Source: JAGXKT01 sp964531695
GTDB taxonomy: Bacteria; Planctomycetota; Phycisphaerae; SM23-33
Direction of reading: 5' to 3'
Length of the DNA stretch: 64,000 nucleotides
Assembly: GCA_964531695.1 (NCBI GenBank)
Contig: CAZHEH010000007.1
Span: 37,304 to 101,303, forward strand
Shown here: one piece after another, positions 33,967 through 42,325 of the stretch
How the letters are laid out: every line of letters begins with the position of its first letter
Numbering within the stretch: the first letter of the stretch is position 1
Made by a program: the position numbers and the translations under genes
The notes under the pieces: model-generated
Told to the model about the DNA's origin: nothing
Databases searched by the model: none
What the model saw: only the letters and a program-made list of their open reading frames with translations

Positions 33967-34919
33967 CAGCCGCCTCCCCCCGACAGCGCGTCGCGGATCC
34001 GCCCCGCCAGTGTCCGCATGTTCGCCAGGTAGTCGCGGGCGAGCGGGTCCATCGGCACGACGGCGACCGACACGTCCCGGCCGTCCGCGCGGTAGAGCCG
34101 CTCCATCTCGTCGGCGAGCGTGCGAGCGGATTCGTCCGAGAACTGCGGCTGGACGAAGATCACGCGGACGCCTTCTCCGACCGCGTTCTCGGCGATCCGG
34201 CCGATCCGCTTCTCGCTGGGCTGCTTGCCCTCGATCTCGACCGGCTCCTGCACGAGCCCGTAGTCCTCCGCCAGGTAGCCGTAGGCGGGGTGATAGACGT
34301 AGATCTTCTGCCCGGCCAGCGGCCCGAGCGTCTCCTCCAACTCGCGATCGAGCGCGTCGAGGTCCGCCTGGAACGCCTCGAGGTTCCGCCGGTACTCCTC
34401 GGCATGCTCCGGGTCGGCCGCGATGAAGGCCTCGGCCGTGTTCGCGGCGACCGTCTGGACCCGACGCGGCGAGAGCCAGATGTGCGGGTCCCGCGCGCCG
34501 TGCTCGTGCCCGTGGTCGTGGTCATGATCGGCGTCGCGGGGCTTCATCGAGCGCATCGCGACGCCCCGGCTCGTGTCGACGATCCGCGGCCGGTCGTCGG
34601 AAGTCTCGATCTTCGGCAGCAGGGCCTGCTCGAACGGCACGCCGATGCGGAGGTACAGCGCGGCGTGGTCCAGCTCGACCATCTGCTTCATCGGCGGGCT
34701 GTACGTCGCGGGCGAGTCGCCGGGCCCGAGCAGGGGGACCACCTTGAAGCGATCCCCCGCGATCCGCTCGGCGAAGTACGCCTGTGGCGGAATGCTGACG
34801 AACGCGACGCGCTCCTCGGCCGGTCCGTCCCCGCAGCCGTGCAGCCAGACGCCCGACAACACGGCCGCGAGCAGGCAGGCCCCGGCCAGCCCCGCACGGC
34901 GAAGCGGTGATCGCGTCAT
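33966..34919 (-). CDS. znuA: Zinc-binding lipoprotein, ZnuA type
   Basis: 317 residues from ATG 34919. Lipoprotein signal ending near VWLHGC. Cluster A-I/ZnuA features: PQAYFAERIAGDRFKVVPLL, the His-rich loop DADHDHDHGHEHGARDPHIW (about residues 130-150), VYHPAYGYLAEDYGL and a C-terminal lobe with IFVQPQFSDESARTLADEME. The His/Asp loop identifies a zinc-type solute-binding protein that delivers metal to the ZnuBC permease. The ATG overlaps the TGA of the small regulator gene upstream. Confidence 0.9.
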   Translation of the reverse strand: MTRSPLRRAGLAGACLLAAVLSGVWLHGCGDGPAEERVAFVSIPPQAYFAERIAGDRFKVVPLLGPGDSPATYSPPMKQMVELDHAALYLRIGVPFEQALLPKIETSDDRPRIVDTSRGVAMRSMKPRDADHDHDHGHEHGARDPHIWLSPRRVQTVAANTAEAFIAADPEHAEEYRRNLEAFQADLDALDRELEETLGPLAGQKIYVYHPAYGYLAEDYGLVQEPVEIEGKQPSEKRIGRIAENAVGEGVRVIFVQPQFSDESARTLADEMERLYRADGRDVSVAVVPMDPLARDYLANMRTLAGRIRDALSGGGG

Positions 34920-35224
34920 GGGCTTGTCCTTTCGGGTTCGAGCGATTCCGGGTGGGCCTCGTCCGTCTCTTCCTGCTCGCAGACGAGGTGTACCTCGTGG
35001 CACTCGGGGCACTCGCGGGCGGTGTGATGGGCGGCGAACTGCTCCCAGTGCTCCCACTGCCGCGGGCTCAGCGTGCCCGTGCCGGCGCAGAGGGGGCAGC
35101 TCCGCCCGAGCGCGGCCAGCACGGCCGCCCGGATGAACTCCGAGCGGTTCGGCACGCCGCGCATGGCTTCGACGAGCGCCGGCTCGGCCTTGAACGTGAT
35201 GATCTCGCTGTTCTTCCGGGCCAT
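34916..35224 (-). CDS. Ribbon-helix-helix regulator with zinc-ribbon-like C-terminus
   Basis: 102 residues, first gene of the metal-uptake operon and ATGA-coupled to znuA. The N-terminus is a CopG/ribbon-helix-helix DNA-binding domain (SEIITFKAEPALVEAMRGVP, NRSEFIRAAVLAAL). The second half has C43-x2-C46, H66-H67, C72-x2-C75 and C82, a plausible structural or sensory zinc site. It most likely represses the operon when zinc is bound, in place of a Zur protein. An operator-like palindrome lies directly upstream. Confidence 0.75.
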   Translation of the reverse strand: MARKNSEIITFKAEPALVEAMRGVPNRSEFIRAAVLAALGRSCPLCAGTGTLSPRQWEHWEQFAAHHTARECPECHEVHLVCEQEETDEAHPESLEPERTSP

Positions 35225-35239
35225 TGGCGTATGCCTCAC

Positions 35240-35265
35240 GGAGTACGGGTAACACATCGTATTCC
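35240..35265 (-). promoter_or_regulatory. Candidate operator of the znu operon
   Basis: GGAGTACG (35240-35247) and CGTATTCC (35258-35265) form an inverted repeat, seven of eight bases, with a 10-base spacer, 16 bases upstream of the regulator start. The spacing suits a ribbon-helix-helix dimer pair or tetramer. Confidence 0.45.
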
Positions 35266-35386
35266 CTCCATCAAGCCGGTAGCAAGGGCGACGTGCGGGG
35301 GCACGGCAAATCGCGCGGGCGGCGTGGGGGCTTCTGGTATGATTCCCGCCCGGCCGGGAGAGACCGGCAGCTCGAGGAGAACAGCG

Positions 35387-35971
35387 ATGAGCGCGAAGAG
35401 CGAGCAGCACGAGGCGGACCGAATGCCGTTGGTGCCGAAGGAGATCTTCTTCACCAAGGGCGTCGGCAAGCACAGGAACCGCTTGCAGAGCTTCGAGTTG
35501 GCCCTGCGGAAGGCCGGCGTGGAGCAGTGCAACCTGGTGAAGGTATCGAGCATTCTGCCGCCTCGTTGCGGGCTGATCTCGCGGGCGGCGGGGCTCAAGC
35601 GGCTCCGCCCGGGGCAGATCACCTTCTGCGTGATGGCCGAGTGCTCGACCAACGAGCCGTCGCGGCTGGTGGGCGCGGGCATCGGCCTGGCCCGCCCGAC
35701 GGACAAGGAGCAGTACGGCTACATCAGCGAGCATCACGGCTTCGGACTGCGACGGGAGAGGATCGAGGAACTCGTCGAGGACATGGCCGCGACGATGCTG
35801 GCCACGACGCTGGGCCTGGAGCTGGACCCGGAGGCGGCCTGGGACGAGCGGCGCGAGATCTACCGGATGTCGGGCAAGATCGTGAAGGGCCGCAGTTGCG
35901 TCCAGACGGCCGAGGGCGACAAGAACGGCCTTTGGACGACCGTCGTATCCGCGGCTATCATGCTGCTCTAG
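35387..35971 (+). CDS. Pyruvoyl-dependent arginine decarboxylase
   Basis: 194 residues from ATG 35387, with GAGGAGA upstream. The PvlArgDC signature is complete: PKEIFFTKGVGKHRNRLQSF, then KVSSILPPRCG, where self-cleavage between the two serines makes the pyruvoyl group, then GQITFCVMAECSTNEPSRLV and QYGYISEHHGFG. It converts arginine to agmatine. First gene of a plus-strand operon with a deoxyhypusine-synthase-like gene and agmatinase. A TATGAT -10-like box lies at 35338-35343 without a clear -35. Confidence 0.92.
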   Translation: MSAKSEQHEADRMPLVPKEIFFTKGVGKHRNRLQSFELALRKAGVEQCNLVKVSSILPPRCGLISRAAGLKRLRPGQITFCVMAECSTNEPSRLVGAGIGLARPTDKEQYGYISEHHGFGLRRERIEELVEDMAATMLATTLGLELDPEAAWDERREIYRMSGKIVKGRSCVQTAEGDKNGLWTTVVSAAIMLL

Positions 35972-36002
35972 CCGACCTGTCCAACGGAAGGAGGCATCCG
36001 GC

Positions 36003-37115
36003 ATGGCTGACGGCAAGGCGCCCGACGAGCAGGCGAACGCTCCGGTCGGGGGCGAATCCAAGCGCGAGTTCCTCGACCGCGAGGTGCGCCCCGTCTCGCT
36101 CCGGCCGGGCATGAGCGTGGCGGACCTGGTCGACGGGCTCAAGGGCATGTCGATCCAGGCCCGGAACGTCGGCCGCTGCGCCGAGGTGCTCGACGGCGTC
36201 TACGGCGACCCGGACCGCCCGACGGTGTACCTCGGGCTGGCGGGCCCGCTTATCGCGGCCGGGCTGCGGAACGTCCTTCGCGAGCTGATCGTCGGCGGCT
36301 ACGTCGACGTGGTCGTCTCGACCGGGGCGATCCTGTATCAGGACATCTACCAGGCCCGCGGCCACCGGCACTACCAGGGCAGGCCCGACGCCGACGACGT
36401 CCGCCTCCGCGAGCTGCACATCGACCGCATCTACGACACGTACGTCGACGAGGACATGTTCTGGCAGACGGACCTCTGGTGCGGGCGGCAGGCGGACGAG
36501 CTGGCAGCGGGCAACTACTCCAGCCGGGCCTTCCTGGACGTTCTCGGCTCGCGGCTGGACGACGAGGACTCGATCGTCCGCCAGTGCCACCGGCTGGGCG
36601 TGCCGATCTTCTGCCCGGCGCTGAACGACTCCTCGCTCGGCATCGGCCTGACGGATCACTACCACCGCTGCCGCGCGGAGGGGCGCAAGGGCATCGCCAT
36701 CGACTCCATCCGCGACAACTACGAACTGGTGCAGACCGTCATCCGCAGCCCGAAGACGGCCGCCATCTACATCGCCGGCGGCGTGCCGAAGAACTACATC
36801 AACGACTCGATCGTCATGGCGTACATCTTCAACGAGGAGCGTGGCCACGACTACGCCATCCAGCTCACCACGGCCGTGACGCATGACGGCGGGCTGTCCG
36901 GCTCGACGCTCGGCGAGGCCCGGAGCTGGGGCAAGATCCGCGGCGACGCCCGCTTCGCCATGGCGTGGGTGGAGCCGAGCGTGTCGTTGCCGCTCGTGGC
37001 CGGCTACGTGTTCGACCGCTTCCCGGCGCCCTGCCGCCCGCGCCTGCGCTTCGACTGGGACGGCGACGAACTGCGCTCCCTGACGGCGGCGCGGACGAAC
37101 GAGGCGACCCGATGA
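36003..37115 (+). CDS. Deoxyhypusine-synthase-family aminobutyltransferase
   Basis: 370 residues, 31 bases after the decarboxylase. It has the DHS/homospermidine synthase fold: VYLGLAGPLIAAGLRNVLRE and VDVVVSTGAILYQDIYQ at the NAD site, VPIFCPALNDSSLGIGLTDH, and the catalytic lysine in IYIAGGVPKNYINDSIVMA. Bacteria lack eIF5A, so relatives usually make homospermidine or transfer the aminobutyl group to another amine. Between an agmatine-forming and an agmatine-consuming enzyme, putrescine or agmatine is the probable acceptor. Its stop overlaps the agmatinase start. Confidence 0.88.
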   Translation: MADGKAPDEQANAPVGGESKREFLDREVRPVSLRPGMSVADLVDGLKGMSIQARNVGRCAEVLDGVYGDPDRPTVYLGLAGPLIAAGLRNVLRELIVGGYVDVVVSTGAILYQDIYQARGHRHYQGRPDADDVRLRELHIDRIYDTYVDEDMFWQTDLWCGRQADELAAGNYSSRAFLDVLGSRLDDEDSIVRQCHRLGVPIFCPALNDSSLGIGLTDHYHRCRAEGRKGIAIDSIRDNYELVQTVIRSPKTAAIYIAGGVPKNYINDSIVMAYIFNEERGHDYAIQLTTAVTHDGGLSGSTLGEARSWGKIRGDARFAMAWVEPSVSLPLVAGYVFDRFPAPCRPRLRFDWDGDELRSLTAARTNEATR

Positions 37116-37963
37116 GGCCGTTCCTGGGCGAGGAAGGTGCGTGCGCGGCCCCTTCGCGGGCTCGCTACGTTGTTCTGCCGGTCCCGTACGAGGGGACGGT
37201 CAGCTACCTGACGGGCACGGCCGGCGCGCCTGAGGCGATCCTGGCGGCGTCGGAGCAGGTCGAGCTGTTCGACGAGGAGCTGCTGCGGGAGTGTCACCAC
37301 GCCGGCATCGCCACGCTGCCGCCCGTGGCCCCGGCCGACGCGCCGGCCGAGCAGATGCAGCGGGTTCGCGCCGCGGCCGCGCCGTGGGTCGAAGCGGGCA
37401 AGTTCGTCCTCGCGCTGGGCGGCGAGCACAGCATCACGGCGCCGCTCGTGGCGGCTGTGGCGGAGGCCCGGTGCGGCGTGAGCGTGCTGCAAGTCGACGC
37501 CCACGCGGACCTGCGGGACGAGTACGACGGCACGCGGCACTCGCACGCGTGCGTGATGCGGCGGGTGCTGGAGGTGACGGACCGCGTCTGCGAGGTCGGC
37601 GTGCGGAGCTTCAGCGCGGCCGAGTATGCCGAGTGCCGCGAGCGGATCGACGCCTGGGTCACGCCCGCCGACATCGACGACGGCGAGGCGTGGATCGGCC
37701 GTGTCGTCGAGCGGCTGGCGGACCCCGTCTACGTGACGATCGACCTGGACGGGCTGGATCCGTCGATCGCCCCCGGCGTCGGGACGCCGGAGCCGGGCGG
37801 GCTCACCTGGCGACAGGTGACGCGCCTGCTGCGGGCCGTCTGCCGCGAGCGAGAGGTCGTCGGGGCCGACATCGTCGAGGCCGTGCCGATGCCGCCGGCG
37901 ACGTTGACGGAGTTCACGGCCGCCCGGCTGGCGTACAAGATCGTCGCCTACACGCAGGAGTGA
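37112..37963 (+). CDS. speB: Agmatinase (ureohydrolase)
   Basis: 283 residues, start ATGA-coupled to the upstream gene. Manganese-binding ureohydrolase motifs are all present: LALGGEHSITAPL, QVDAHADLRDEYDG, HSHACVMRR, VYVTIDLDGLDPSIAPG and TPEPGGLT. It hydrolyses agmatine to putrescine and urea, completing the arginine route to putrescine. It could equally remove the guanidino group from an aminobutyl-agmatine made by the DHS-like enzyme. Confidence 0.9.
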   Translation: MRPFLGEEGACAAPSRARYVVLPVPYEGTVSYLTGTAGAPEAILAASEQVELFDEELLRECHHAGIATLPPVAPADAPAEQMQRVRAAAAPWVEAGKFVLALGGEHSITAPLVAAVAEARCGVSVLQVDAHADLRDEYDGTRHSHACVMRRVLEVTDRVCEVGVRSFSAAEYAECRERIDAWVTPADIDDGEAWIGRVVERLADPVYVTIDLDGLDPSIAPGVGTPEPGGLTWRQVTRLLRAVCREREVVGADIVEAVPMPPATLTEFTAARLAYKIVAYTQE

Positions 37964-38093
37964 ACGGCGAGGGGAGGAACCGGGGGCACGCGGCCCGCCC
38001 GAACGGCCGCCGAACGGCCGCCGGCGCGGCGTCGGGCCGGGGGGCTGCGTCACGGCGCCGCGATCGGAGCTTGCGCCGGCGTGGGTGCATAAG

Positions 38094-38123
38094 AAAACGC
38101 CGCCCGATATCGGACGGCGTTTT
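38094..38123 (-). terminator. Rho-independent terminator of the cold-shock gene
   Basis: AAAACGCCG (38094-38102) pairs with CGGCGTTTT (38115-38123), and CCGATATCGG forms the inner stem. On the minus strand the stem ends in a T-run, 25 bases after the csp stop. The A/T-flanked stem can work in both directions and may also end the polyamine operon. Confidence 0.8.
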
Positions 38124-38147
38124 GTGATGGCTGCCTGTACTTTGCAG

Positions 38148-38348
38148 CTAGGGCTTGGCGACGTTCGTCGCCCGCGGGCCCTTTTCGCCCTGGACGATCT
38201 CGAAGGACACCGTCTCGCCCTCTGCGAGCGTACGGAAGCCCTCCATCTGGATGTCGTTGTGATGCACGAAGACGTCGCCGCCCTCGTCGGACTCGATGAA
38301 ACCGAAGCCCTTGGAGTCATTGAACCATTTCACTTTGCCTGTTGCCAT
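38148..38348 (-). CDS. Cold-shock-domain RNA chaperone
   Basis: 66 residues from ATG 38348; an upstream in-frame ATG at 38369 is in the leader. The cold-shock domain is complete, with RNP1 KGFGFIES and RNP2 VFVHHN, preceded by TGKVKWFN. It binds single-stranded RNA and keeps it unstructured. It has its own promoter, a leader of about 210 bases and a terminator, so it is monocistronic. Confidence 0.95.
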   Translation of the reverse strand: MATGKVKWFNDSKGFGFIESDEGGDVFVHHNDIQMEGFRTLAEGETVSFEIVQGEKGPRATNVAKP

Positions 38349-38908
38349 ACCTACGGCTCCTTCAAACACTCAGCACGATGGGTTCCCCAGCGTCGTTCGT
38401 CCAAGCTGTGCTTTCCGTCACGGCGATGGATGTCCGTCTACCCCGGCACCTTGCCGGGACTACTGTTCAAGACCTGACCTAAAGCTGGAAACGATTCGGA
38501 TGCAATCCCGATTCGTCGGTCCGGCGTGGAACCTCTCCACGCCCGTCACCGACCCACAACTCCAGGATACTACGGACGGCACCCGGGCAAGTCAACAAAA
38601 AATCTCGATTCTTGATCGCGGCCGTCCGGGGGCTGCCCCCACCTGCCCCGGACCGGGGCCGTGCGCCCCGGCCGGGCAGGGCACGCCGGATGCGCGGGGC
38701 CGCCGGGTTCGGGCCCAACTCGACCGGGGAACGGGAGAGGGCGGGCGCCCCTTCCGGAGCGCGGGCGCCCTCCCGAGCCCCCCTGCCCCTCGGGCAAGCT
38801 GCCCGGCTCTTGGCCCGAACGGCTACCCGAGTCCGTGGGTATGCGTTACAATGCCGGCTTCCTGTCGCGCCGTCGGGCGCGGAAACGAGACCCGAAAGGG
38901 ACGAACCG
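38349..38908. other. Cold-shock leader/promoter region and nfnA upstream region
   Basis: A 560-base gap between divergent genes. The left half is the csp 5' leader with a perfect hairpin CCCGGCA/TGCCGGG at 38442-38458; the csp promoter is at 38567-38595. The right half is very GC-rich. It ends with TACAAT at 38847-38852, a good -10 box for nfnA without a recognisable -35. No small ORF or RNA gene is supported. Confidence 0.5.
38567..38595 (-). promoter_or_regulatory. Sigma-70 promoter of the cold-shock gene
   Basis: TTGACT (38590-38595) and TAGTAT (38567-38572) are exactly 17 bases apart reading toward csp. The predicted transcript would begin near 38560 and have a leader of about 210 bases, typical of cspA-type messages. 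Confidence 0.7.
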
Positions 38909-39739
38909 ATGTATGAGGTCATAAGCAACGAGGAGCTGGCCCCCAACGTGCGGCGGCTGGTGGTGCGGGCCGAGCGCGTCGCGGCGGCCCGCAAGCCCGG
39001 CCAGTTCGTGATCGTCCGGGCCGGCCAGGATTGCGAGCGGATCCCCCTGACGATCGCGGACGCCGACGCGGAAGAGGGCACGATCACCCTGATCGTGCAG
39101 GCAGTGGGCGAGAGTACGACGGATATCGCGTCCGTGCCGCCCGGAGAGGGCCTGCGCGACGTGGCCGGGCCCCTCGGCAAGCCGACGGAGATCGAGAAGT
39201 TCGGCCGCGTGGCCTGCATCGGCGGCGGCGTCGGCACGGCCGTGCTGTTCCCGCTGGCCAAGGCCCTGGCGGAAGCCGGCAACGACGTGACGGCCATCAT
39301 CGGAGGGCGGGGCAAGCCGCAGGTGATCCTGCGGGACGAGCTGGCCGAGTTCTGCTCGGAAGTGCTTGTCACCACGGAGGACGGCTCGCTGGGCACGAAG
39401 GGCTTCGTCACGGCCGAGCTGGAGAAGCTGCTGGCGGATGAGGCCCGCCGACCGGACGCGGTCTACGCCGTCGGCCCGGTGCCGATGATGCGGGCCGTGA
39501 CCGAGCGGACGCGCGAGCCGGGCATCAAGACGATCGTGAGCTTGAACCCGATCATGGTCGACGGCACGGGCATGTGCGGCGGCTGCCGGGTGACGGTCGG
39601 CGGCGCGGTGAAGTTCGCCTGCGTGGACGGCCCGGAGTTCGACGGACACGAGGTCGACTTCGTCGAATTGGCCACACGCCAGCGAACGTACGAGGAGGAC
39701 TACTGCCGCCTGGAGAGCAAGCTCCGTACGATGGAATAG
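38909..39739 (+). CDS. nfnA: NfnA/SudB-type FAD-NAD(P) flavoprotein
   Basis: 276 residues from ATG 38909, with GAAAGGGA upstream. Ferredoxin-NADP-reductase-like fold: KPGQFVIVRAGQDCERIPLT for FAD, VACIGGGVGTAVLFPLAKAL for the dinucleotide, and a C-terminal [2Fe-2S] loop (GTGMCGGCRVTVGGAVKFAC). With the GltA-like partner downstream it matches NfnAB, the electron-bifurcating NADH-dependent ferredoxin:NADP oxidoreductase of anaerobes, or the related sulfide dehydrogenase SudBA. The sequence cannot tell these apart with certainty. Confidence 0.82.
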   Translation: MYEVISNEELAPNVRRLVVRAERVAAARKPGQFVIVRAGQDCERIPLTIADADAEEGTITLIVQAVGESTTDIASVPPGEGLRDVAGPLGKPTEIEKFGRVACIGGGVGTAVLFPLAKALAEAGNDVTAIIGGRGKPQVILRDELAEFCSEVLVTTEDGSLGTKGFVTAELEKLLADEARRPDAVYAVGPVPMMRAVTERTREPGIKTIVSLNPIMVDGTGMCGGCRVTVGGAVKFACVDGPEFDGHEVDFVELATRQRTYEEDYCRLESKLRTME

Positions 39740-39842
39740 CAGAGCCCGCGGATTCCACGAATTCCACGAATCAGATAGACGAACTCAGAACCCTCCCCTT
39801 CGCGAAATCCATGCGATTCGTGGCAATGTTGTCAGGTCAACC

Positions 39843-41267
39843 ATGAACACGACGAACGACAAACTGACGCCCAAAGAGCGGATGGCCATCGACCGGGTCG
39901 AGATGCCCGAGCAGCCGGCGGCCGAGCGGATCACGAACTTCTCGGAGGTCAACCGGGGCCTGGCCGAGGAAGCGGCCGTGCGCGAGGCCCAGCGATGCCT
40001 CCAGTGCCGCAACCGCCCGTGCGTGGCCGGCTGCCCGGTCGCCGTTCGCATCCCGGAGATGCTGGAGCGGGTCGCCGGGGGCGACTTCGCCGGTGCGGCC
40101 GAGATTCTCCAGGTCGACAACGCCCTGCCCGCCACGACCGGGCGGGTCTGCCCGCAGGAGGAGCAGTGCGAGCAGCTCTGCGTCCGCGGCAAGAACGGCG
40201 AGCCGGTGGCGGTCGGCTGGCTGGAGCGGTTCGTCGCCGACTGGGCGACGGAACACGGCGAGCCGCCGCCGGCCCCGCCGGTGCTGACCGGCTTCAAGGT
40301 CGCGGTGGTCGGCGCCGGGCCGGGCGGCCTGACGGCCGCGGGCGAGCTGGCCCGCATGGGCCACTCCGTCACCATCTTCGAGGCCCTGCACGAGGCCGGC
40401 GGGGTGCTTCGCTACGGCATCCCCGAGTTCCGCCTGCCCAAGCGGATCATCGACAAGGAGGTCGCCAACCTCGAAGCGCTCGGCGTGCGGCTGGAGATGA
40501 ACGTGGTGGTCGGCAAGACCCTCACGCTCCGGCAGATTCGTGACGAGTTCGACGCCTGCTTCGTCGCCAACGGGGCCGGCCTGCCGCGGTTTCTCAACAT
40601 CCCCGGCGAGAACCTCAAGGGCGTGTACTCGGCCAACGAGTACCTGACGCGCGTGAACCTGATGGGCGCGTACCGGGACGATTCCCGCACCCCGGTGGCC
40701 CGCGGCGCCACGGCCGTGGTGTTCGGCGGCGGCAACACGGCGATGGACTCGGTCCGTACGGCCCGGCGGATGGGCTCGGAGCGGGCGGTGATCGCCTACC
40801 GCCGCGCGCGGGAGCAGATGCCGGCCCGCGCCGAGGAGATCAAGCACGCCGAGGAGGAAGGCATCGAGTTCATGTTCCTCGTCAGCCCTCTGGAGCTTCG
40901 CGGCGACGAGGACGGCTGGCTGCGGTCCGTGCGGCTCCAGCGGATGGAGCTGGGCGAGCCGGACGATTCCGGCCGGCGCCGGCCGGTACCGGTCGAGGGC
41001 AGCGAGTTCGAGTTGCCCGCCCAGATCGCCATCGTGGCCATCGGCACGCGCCCGAACCCGCTGCTGACGGCCGCCAGCCCGGAGCTGACCCTGAACAAGT
41101 GGGGCAACATCGAAACCGGCGAGAAGCACAGGACGTCCCTGCCGGACGTCTTCGCCGGCGGCGACATCGTCCGCGGCGGGGCGACGGTGATCCTCGCAAT
41201 GGGCGACGGCAAGGAGGCGGCCGCGGCGATTGACAGATATCTCAAATCCAACCCGGCCGAGAAGTAA
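39843..41267 (+). CDS. nfnB: NfnB/SudA (GltA-like) iron-sulfur flavoprotein
   Basis: 474 residues. The N-terminal iron-sulfur region has QCRNRPCVAGCPVAVRIPEM and CPQEEQCEQLC. The FAD site is VAVVGAGPGGLTAAGELARM with GGVLRYGIPEFRLPK, the NADP site is AVVFGGGNTAMDSVRTARRM, and DVFAGGDIVRGGATVILAMG closes the flavin fold. This is the partner of the preceding gene. Length and clusters match NfnB or the small-subunit-type GltA. The 103-base spacer contains repeated ATTCCACGA and its inverse GATTCGTGG. Confidence 0.85.
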   Translation: MNTTNDKLTPKERMAIDRVEMPEQPAAERITNFSEVNRGLAEEAAVREAQRCLQCRNRPCVAGCPVAVRIPEMLERVAGGDFAGAAEILQVDNALPATTGRVCPQEEQCEQLCVRGKNGEPVAVGWLERFVADWATEHGEPPPAPPVLTGFKVAVVGAGPGGLTAAGELARMGHSVTIFEALHEAGGVLRYGIPEFRLPKRIIDKEVANLEALGVRLEMNVVVGKTLTLRQIRDEFDACFVANGAGLPRFLNIPGENLKGVYSANEYLTRVNLMGAYRDDSRTPVARGATAVVFGGGNTAMDSVRTARRMGSERAVIAYRRAREQMPARAEEIKHAEEEGIEFMFLVSPLELRGDEDGWLRSVRLQRMELGEPDDSGRRRPVPVEGSEFELPAQIAIVAIGTRPNPLLTAASPELTLNKWGNIETGEKHRTSLPDVFAGGDIVRGGATVILAMGDGKEAAAAIDRYLKSNPAEK

Positions 41268-41296
41268 CGGCATCGGGCCGGGCCAGCCGCGCACGG

Positions 41297-41322
41297 CGCC
41301 GTCGTTACAACGGCGTATTTTT
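41297..41322 (+). terminator. Rho-independent terminator after nfnB
   Basis: CGCCGT (41297-41302) and ACGGCG (41310-41315) form a stem with a seven-base loop, followed by TATTTTT. Located 30 bases after the nfnB stop. Confidence 0.65.
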
Positions 41323-41452
41323 CTCGGATTTGTACGAAATGGGCAAGCCGGGCTGACGTTATAGAGGTAGCATTGTCATGGCGGGTCAAGTCCGCACATG
41401 GGTCGGATGGCGTGCCGCTGTGGGCGGCCGCGACATGTTAAGGAGAAGAACC

Positions 41453-42229
41453 ATGCGACGTGGAACGGTACTGGTGGTGACGCTGGCATTGATGGCGGGT
41501 GTGGTGCTTTCGGTCCTTCCGGCACGAGCCGAGGGCGACGAGAGCGAACTGAAGAAGAAGCTCGACGCGCTCAAGGCCTTGGACACCGAGGAGTTCTCCC
41601 GCGAGAACAACGCCGGCGACCTGGTGCGCGGCTTCGTCACCGGCTCCGTGGCCGAGGGCGACGGGTACGTGGCGTACGTGTACCTGCATTGGGGCGACCT
41701 GGACGACAAGATCGACACGATCGACCCGGAGCACTACAGCAACTGGGACGGCTACGTCGAGGTTTCCGGCGGCATGGCCTCCGTCGAGGCGGAGATCGTC
41801 TTCGACGACGGCAGCGCGGGCGTCGGCTCCGAGCCGCCGCCGAGCAAGGAAGAGATCCTCGCCAGGTTCGTGGACCGCATGGAGGACAGAATCGCGCGGA
41901 TCACCGCCCGGATCGAGGAGAAGGTCGACGACCCGGACAGACGCGAGGAGCTGATCGCCAAGGCAGAGGCCCGTGGCGAGAAGGCCATCGCGGATTTCAC
42001 CGAGCGGCTCGAGGCCCGCCCGGAGCCGGGCCCCCGCGAGGGCTCCGGCCGTGACCTGCTGCTGCCGAGCGACGATGAATCGGTCGTCTCATGGGAAGCC
42101 GGCGTGATCGGCGCCACGGACGGGCTGCTGATCAAGCTGGAGCTCGACAGCCCCGAGGCCACCGGCGAGATCCAGGCGGGCGTGTTCACCATCCCCTTCA
42201 TGGTCGCGCCGGTCGAGACCGAAGAGTAA
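41453..42229 (+). CDS. Secreted protein of unknown function
   Basis: 258 residues from ATG 41453, with AAGGAG just upstream; the longer reading from 41378 has no ribosome site. It has a signal peptide (RGTVLVVTLALMAGVVLSVL, cleavage near ARA). The mature protein is acidic, with a beta-rich part (DGYVAYVYLHWGDLDDKI), a charged helical hairpin (MEDRIARITARIEEKVDDPD) and a beta C-terminus. No known domain. Transcribed alone and convergent with the next gene. Confidence 0.7.
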   Translation: MRRGTVLVVTLALMAGVVLSVLPARAEGDESELKKKLDALKALDTEEFSRENNAGDLVRGFVTGSVAEGDGYVAYVYLHWGDLDDKIDTIDPEHYSNWDGYVEVSGGMASVEAEIVFDDGSAGVGSEPPPSKEEILARFVDRMEDRIARITARIEEKVDDPDRREELIAKAEARGEKAIADFTERLEARPEPGPREGSGRDLLLPSDDESVVSWEAGVIGATDGLLIKLELDSPEATGEIQAGVFTIPFMVAPVETEE

Positions 42230-42249
42230 GCACGAGTCGGTACAGGCAA

Positions 42250-42300
42250 GCCGGGCCGCGGCGTTCGCGAATACGAGCGTCTCGGCCCGGCGTCTTCTTC
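42250..42300 (+). terminator. Terminator-like hairpin between convergent genes
   Basis: GCCGGGCC (42250-42257) pairs with GGCCCGGC (42284-42291), followed by GTCTTCTTCT. The loop is long (26 bases), so the call is moderate. Confidence 0.45.
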
Positions 42301-42325
42301 TCCCGGCGGGCCGGCCCGCGGGTCT

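Noticed and set aside
39837..41294. 485-codon minus-strand frame opposite nfnB
   Set aside because: nfnB has complete iron-sulfur, FAD and NADP motifs on the plus strand; the antisense frame has none.
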